This document shows, piece after piece, positions 60,388 to 64,000 of a stretch of 64,000 nt of DNA (positions are counted from its first letter, which is position 1; every line of letters starts with the position of its first letter). The position numbers were made by a program, and so were the translations under genes. Source of the stretch: a virus; IMG/VR virus record IMGVR_UViG_3300025881_000985, positions 62,001 to 126,000 of that record; one strand, 5' to 3'. The notes below the pieces were generated by a model. The model was not told the DNA's origin, did no database searches, and saw nothing but the letters and a program-made list of their open reading frames with translations.

Positions 60388-60460
60388 GAAAGAAACGCCA
60401 TTAGAAAAGGCTATGAAAGCACCCATTGACATTGACAAACTGAGGAACCGAGGATTTTGA
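60371..60460 (+). CDS. Possible 29-residue peptide
   Basis: ATG at 60371 overlaps queE by 17 nt and ends with TGA overlapping the next TTG start. The peptide (MHGARKKETPLEKAMKAPID start) is basic. Coupling supports it, but it is very short. Confidence 0.35.
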   Translation: MHGARKKETPLEKAMKAPIDIDKLRNRGF

Positions 60461-61128
60461 CCAAAGTAGTACACACCCAAATAGTATGTGGAATGCCACA
60501 CCTACTATCAAATTTTGATTTGAACCTAAATCATCTTAGCAAAGAACTTGGAGACATACACTGGCATTTTATGTATGATCGTCCCGGTGATGCAACAGTA
60601 AAAGGTGAGCGTGTTTATCAAAGTTTTCTACGTCTTGATTTTGACATTGTAGATACATTTAAAGAAGATGATGTACTTCATATTGTTACAACAGGAGAAC
60701 AAGTTGACGATGCTATCTTTAAGACTGTACATACATTTGGTAAAAATAAAATTACCTTGTACAGTATTGGGATAATTATTGATAAGGGTTCACTTGTTAA
60801 AGCTATAACTGCAAAAAATAGAGACTTAGAGTTTTGGGCCAATCACAGAAATTTTAAACGTGTTACACGTTCAAAAGAAATATTAGCCTCATTTAATACG
60901 TATCCTAGTATTGATTTTAATTGTGCTGGAATACTATATTGTGCAAACTATGTTAGGTACATATACCAGTTTGCAGATATACTAAAGAAACAAGTTACTG
61001 TTAAAAATATGTACTTCTTTGGTAACATTAAACCATATCAAGTACTTGATATTGTTCAGGACGAACACGGCATACATATTATTAGTGAAGACCGATTAAT
61101 AGCAACTTGTATATGCGAACTAGAATAG
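60457..61128 (+). CDS. Hypothetical alpha-beta protein (TTG start)
   Basis: 223 residues starting TTG three bases after CGAGG. Alternating strands and helices (HIVTTGEQVDDAIFKTVHTF, KITLYSIGIIIDKGSLVKAI) suggest a Rossmann-like fold. No motif recognised. It follows queE, but a functional tie is unproven. Confidence 0.5.
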   Translation: MTKVVHTQIVCGMPHLLSNFDLNLNHLSKELGDIHWHFMYDRPGDATVKGERVYQSFLRLDFDIVDTFKEDDVLHIVTTGEQVDDAIFKTVHTFGKNKITLYSIGIIIDKGSLVKAITAKNRDLEFWANHRNFKRVTRSKEILASFNTYPSIDFNCAGILYCANYVRYIYQFADILKKQVTVKNMYFFGNIKPYQVLDIVQDEHGIHIISEDRLIATCICELE

Positions 61129-61138
61129 GAGTAGAAAT

Positions 61139-61480
61139 ATGAATTCATTTTTTGATAAGTTTAAGAAGAAACCTGCTACAGCCACTCCTCCAAAGCAGAA
61201 GCCTAAGAAGACTCCAAAGGAAATTGCTACCGAAGCAGGTGAACCATGGGTTGAAGTTATCTCAATGGATATTGATCCGGATGATGTTGGCAACGGGGCA
61301 TTTGAATTAGACTGGAATGATAAATTTATTGTTAATTTAGTCAGAGCAGGATACCAGGTCAAACCAGGCGAAGCCGAAGAATTAATTGTAGATCGTTGGT
61401 TTCAATCTGTTTGTCGCAATGTTGTTATGGAAAACTATGAACAAGAACAAGCAGATCCTGATATTCGAAATCAGAAGTAA
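61139..61480 (+). CDS. Conserved phage hypothetical protein
   Basis: 113 residues: basic Pro/Lys-rich N terminus (KKKPATATPPKQKPKKTPKE), then a conserved core (PWVEVISMDIDPDDVGNGAF, ELDWNDKFI) known to me from T4-like cyanophages. TAGGAG upstream. One-base overlap with the next gene. Confidence 0.6.
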   Translation: MNSFFDKFKKKPATATPPKQKPKKTPKEIATEAGEPWVEVISMDIDPDDVGNGAFELDWNDKFIVNLVRAGYQVKPGEAEELIVDRWFQSVCRNVVMENYEQEQADPDIRNQK

Positions 61481-62208
61481 TGTCAAAGATACTATACATT
61501 AACGGCGACAGTCATGCGGCCGGCGCTGAAGCAGTGGTTTCATTTGCATTTGCAGAAGATGATCCACATAACTATCCTCCGCCTAATCGTAAACCACACC
61601 CAGAAAACGAAATAGCAAGTTTTGGCAACGTATTAGCAGATCAATTGGGCATGACTCCTTACAATGATAGCGAGAGTGCTAGTAGCAATGATCGTATTGT
61701 ACGTACTACCCGGAAATGGCTTGAAGAAACATCAGAAAAACCTGGACTAGTATTAATTGGATGGAGTACTTGGGAAAGAGAAGAATGGTTCCATGATAAT
61801 GAATATTTTCAGGTAAATTGTAGTGGAGTTGACCTGGTCCCACGAGATTTGCGAGATAAATACAAGCAGTGGATTATAACACAATCAAAAAAAGAACGTG
61901 AACTAGAATATAAATGGCATGATGAAATACATCAGTTCCATTTAGAATTATCAAGAAAGAACATAAATCACCTATTCTTTAATACATATCAGTATTTCTT
62001 TAACACTGTGTCGTTTAGTCGTGAAAAACTAAATTGGGACAACTGTTATATCAACCCATACGAACAAGACGGAACATATTACTATTACCTAAAGAAACAG
62101 GGTTATAGTACAGTAAACAAAAATAGTTATCATTACCCAAAATTAGCACATCGTGCTTGGGCAGACTATTTAAGACAATATCTCCAAAGAGGCGGAAATC
62201 ACATTTAA
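61480..62208 (+). CDS. SGNH-hydrolase-like protein
   Basis: 242 residues. ILYINGDSHAAGAEA gives the GDS nucleophile block, and KLAHRAWADYL at the C terminus could supply the His. WSTWEREEWFHDNEYFQ lies in between. Such GDSH proteins recur in T4-like marine phages; the substrate is unknown. Confidence 0.55.
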   Translation: MSKILYINGDSHAAGAEAVVSFAFAEDDPHNYPPPNRKPHPENEIASFGNVLADQLGMTPYNDSESASSNDRIVRTTRKWLEETSEKPGLVLIGWSTWEREEWFHDNEYFQVNCSGVDLVPRDLRDKYKQWIITQSKKERELEYKWHDEIHQFHLELSRKNINHLFFNTYQYFFNTVSFSREKLNWDNCYINPYEQDGTYYYYLKKQGYSTVNKNSYHYPKLAHRAWADYLRQYLQRGGNHI

Positions 62209-62213
62209 ATTGG

Positions 62214-62242
62214 TTGACTTAATCAAAAATATGTATTATACT
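62214..62242 (+). promoter_or_regulatory. Sigma70-type promoter of the RNase H gene
   Basis: TTGACT (62214-62219), 17-bp spacer, TATACT (62237-62242). Confidence 0.75.
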
Positions 62243-62276
62243 ATATAAAATTTGAATATTATAATAGGATATACAC

Positions 62277-63266
62277 ATGAAGTATCTGTTAGTTGACACC
62301 GCAAATACGTTCTTTCGTGCCCGGCATGCGGCATTTAGAGGATCTGATACTTGGACTCGATTAGGTTTTGCAATGCATGTTACCTTAGCCGGACTCAACA
62401 AAGTTTGGCGTGATCAACAAGGTGAACATATTGTATTCTGTCTTGAAGGACGCAGTTGGCGTAAAGACTTTTATGATCCGTATAAGAAAAATAGGGCAGT
62501 GGCTCGTGCCGCCCTTACAGAAGCAGAGCTAGAAGAAGATAAAGTATTCTGGGAGGCATTTGACGACTTTAAAGACTTTGTGTCAGAAAAAACCAATTGT
62601 ACTGTTATGCAACACCCCCAACTAGAGGCAGACGATCTTATTGCAGGTTGGATACAAAGTCACCCAGACGATGAACATATTATTGTTAGTAGCGACAGTG
62701 ATTTTTACCAGCTACTATCAAGTAACGTAAAACAGTACAATGGCATAACCGACGAGTTGCATACACTTGAAGGTATCTTTGATAAGAAAGGTAACAGAGT
62801 ATTGGATAAAAAGACTAAAGAACCTAAAGTAATTCCAGACCCTGAATGGTTATTGTTTGAAAAATGTATGCGAGGTGACTCTAGTGATAATGTATTCAGT
62901 GCATATCCTGGGGTACGTAAGAAAGGTACTAAGAACAAAGTTGGTCTACTAGAAGCATATGCTGATAGAAAGACTAAAGGATATAATTGGAATAACCTAA
63001 TGTTACAACGTTGGGTTGACCATAACGAAATTGAGCACCGTGTGCTTGATGACTACGAACGTAATGTAACATTGGTTGATCTTTCTGCTCAACCAGATGA
63101 CGTTAAACAAATTATTGCTACTACTATTGCAGAAAATAGTGTAACAAAAAACATCTCACAAATAGGAACTAAGTTTCTTAAATTTTGCGGCAAGTATGAA
63201 CTTAACCGCATGAGTGAAAATGCTCAGCAGTTTGCTGAGATACTATCATCGGAGTATAAAGAATGA
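62277..63266 (+). CDS. rnh: RNase H-like 5'-3' exonuclease (T4 Rnh type)
   Basis: 329 residues, FEN/5'-nuclease family. Metal-binding acids: LVDTANTFFRARH (D7), LEADDLIAGW, VSSDSDFYQLL and RGDSSDNVF. In T4 this enzyme removes RNA primers. The internal H3TH-like region is GVRKKGTKNKVGL. Own promoter 35 nt upstream; overlaps the next gene by ATGA. Confidence 0.88.
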   Translation: MKYLLVDTANTFFRARHAAFRGSDTWTRLGFAMHVTLAGLNKVWRDQQGEHIVFCLEGRSWRKDFYDPYKKNRAVARAALTEAELEEDKVFWEAFDDFKDFVSEKTNCTVMQHPQLEADDLIAGWIQSHPDDEHIIVSSDSDFYQLLSSNVKQYNGITDELHTLEGIFDKKGNRVLDKKTKEPKVIPDPEWLLFEKCMRGDSSDNVFSAYPGVRKKGTKNKVGLLEAYADRKTKGYNWNNLMLQRWVDHNEIEHRVLDDYERNVTLVDLSAQPDDVKQIIATTIAENSVTKNISQIGTKFLKFCGKYELNRMSENAQQFAEILSSEYKE

Positions 63267-63751
63267 CACAAAAAACAGCCACTCCAGTTCTAAAAAATAA
63301 ATTTTGGATTGTAGAAGATAACGGTAAAAAGATTGCCACTATTCAAGCCGTTGAAGGCGGCGGGTTTACGTATGTTAAAGGAGCAACATACAGAGAACGA
63401 TTCCCGGCACTCAAAGATATTGAAGTGAAATATAACGTTAGTATCAGCGACGAAAACAATGAATCAGCTAAAACTAAAGACAATTCATTGTACGGATATC
63501 CAGTTGGAGATACAAAAACTTTTAACGAAAGTTACAATGCTCAAACTAAAATGCCGGTATTTACTAAAACTCCAGCAAGTAAAAGTCAATATTGTGCAGG
63601 GTTTTATTGTATTGAACTTGACAACGATCAATGGATCAGTCACTTCTGTCCCAAGCTAATTACGGTCAGAAGGTATGCATATATGGGTCCATTTAAAAAC
63701 GAAAATGAAATGTTGGAAGCATGGAAAACAGCCTACCCACACCTAAGTTAA
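63263..63751 (+). CDS. Conserved phage hypothetical protein
   Basis: 162 residues; beta-rich N terminus (FWIVEDNGKKIATIQAVEGG) and a conserved C-terminal SQYCAGFYCIELDNDQW, then VRRYAYMGPFKNENEM. I recall related T4-like cyanophage proteins. Overlaps the next gene by 31 nt. Confidence 0.6.
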   Translation: MTQKTATPVLKNKFWIVEDNGKKIATIQAVEGGGFTYVKGATYRERFPALKDIEVKYNVSISDENNESAKTKDNSLYGYPVGDTKTFNESYNAQTKMPVFTKTPASKSQYCAGFYCIELDNDQWISHFCPKLITVRRYAYMGPFKNENEMLEAWKTAYPHLS

Positions 63752-63978
63752 CTCGTAACTTACAAACTTTAAGTGACCGTGTGCAAGTTGCACAACAGAC
63801 AGGTAAACGAGAAGTTGTATTGGATATAAAACTTGCTAGTGGTGTGGTAAGTGAAATTGTTAAACTATTATCGCTTAATATTGAATTACACCAGCAGTAT
63901 TTAGAAAACCAACTTATTCAAGTTGAGCTTGATGCCGGAAATTACATTTTAGATCCTAACGAAAAAATAGATAAATAA
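63721..63978 (+). CDS. Small helical hypothetical protein
   Basis: 85 residues, helical (RNLQTLSDRVQVAQQTGKRE, LNIELHQQYLENQLIQVELD), possibly a dimer. No domain recognised. The last complete gene of the window. Confidence 0.55.
   Translation: MENSLPTPKLTRNLQTLSDRVQVAQQTGKREVVLDIKLASGVVSEIVKLLSLNIELHQQYLENQLIQVELDAGNYILDPNEKIDK
63971..63977 (+). promoter_or_regulatory. Late promoter box at window end
   Basis: ATAAATA overlaps the final stop codon and would drive the next gene beyond the window. Confidence 0.45.
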
Positions 63979-64000
63979 AAGTAGCATATAATAGAGGTAT

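Noticed and set aside
59969-60460. A 163-codon plus-strand frame overlapping queE
   Set aside because: It runs out of phase with the well-supported queE; only its last 30 codons, past the queE end, could be a small gene.

Overview
The window looks like an interior segment of a large T4-like (tailed, contractile-type) marine bacteriophage with a low-GC genome. Evidence: T4-type replication proteins (family B DNA polymerase gp43, clamp loader gp44, sliding clamp gp45, a T4 RNase H-like 5'-3' nuclease); marine-phage accessory genes (PhoH, MazG, 2OG-Fe(II) oxygenases, GroES-like chaperonin); very tight gene packing with ATGA/TAATG overlaps; and short ATAAATA-type late promoters. Lipoprotein and spanin-like lysis genes, a GH19 endolysin and a ClpA-type unfoldase point to a Gram-negative, AT-rich aquatic host. 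No tRNA, rRNA, CRISPR array, integrase or insertion sequence was recognised. Both ends of the window are inside the phage genome (the first gene is cut).

Layout. 0-8.9 kb: virion fibre/adhesin genes, one of 1781 aa with Ig-like and YHYH domains. 9-14 kb: small early genes (MazG, histone-like, DnaE-like fragment, GroES-like, gp44). 14-17.5 kb: a minus-strand block with aspartate carbamoyltransferase, an ATP-grasp-like protein and a 2OG oxygenase. 17.6-20.5 kb: small plus-strand genes (metallopeptidase, zinc ribbon, PTH2-like peptidyl-tRNA hydrolase, HAD phosphatase). 20.6-21.3 kb: PhoH on minus with an unusual structured leader. 21.5-25.5 kb: two conserved phage genes, a glycosyltransferase and a lysis cassette (endolysin, two spanin-like proteins, holin candidate). 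25.5-36.4 kb: DnaJ, ClpA, glycosyltransferase, nucleotidyltransferase and acidic probable virion-interior proteins. 36.5-42.6 kb: a threefold array of an unknown protein (A) paired with an asparagine-synthetase-like PP-loop enzyme (B). 42.6-47.6 kb: replication core (gp43, methyltransferase, gp45). 47.7-60.5 kb: a 7-deazaguanine DNA-modification set (DpdA-like transglycosylase, FolE, QueD-like, QueE) interleaved with an ExbB/ExbD-like envelope cassette, a SET-domain protein and sugar-nucleotide enzymes. 60.5-64 kb: RNase H and conserved hypotheticals.

Regulation. Two promoter classes can be read directly. Sigma70-like TTGACW-17-TAtamT sites, with exactly 17-bp spacers, stand before replication and metabolic genes. 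ATAAATA/GTAAATA boxes stand 20-40 nt before virion, lysis and assembly genes. The A-B array begins at a late-type box that practically touches its start codon.

The strongest novelty candidates are (i) the triplicated A-B array, (ii) complete absence, on my reading, of GCAGC/GCTGC over 64 kb, and (iii) the phage-borne ExbB/ExbD-like pair with its secreted partners. All functional assignments come from motif recognition by eye; no database search was run.
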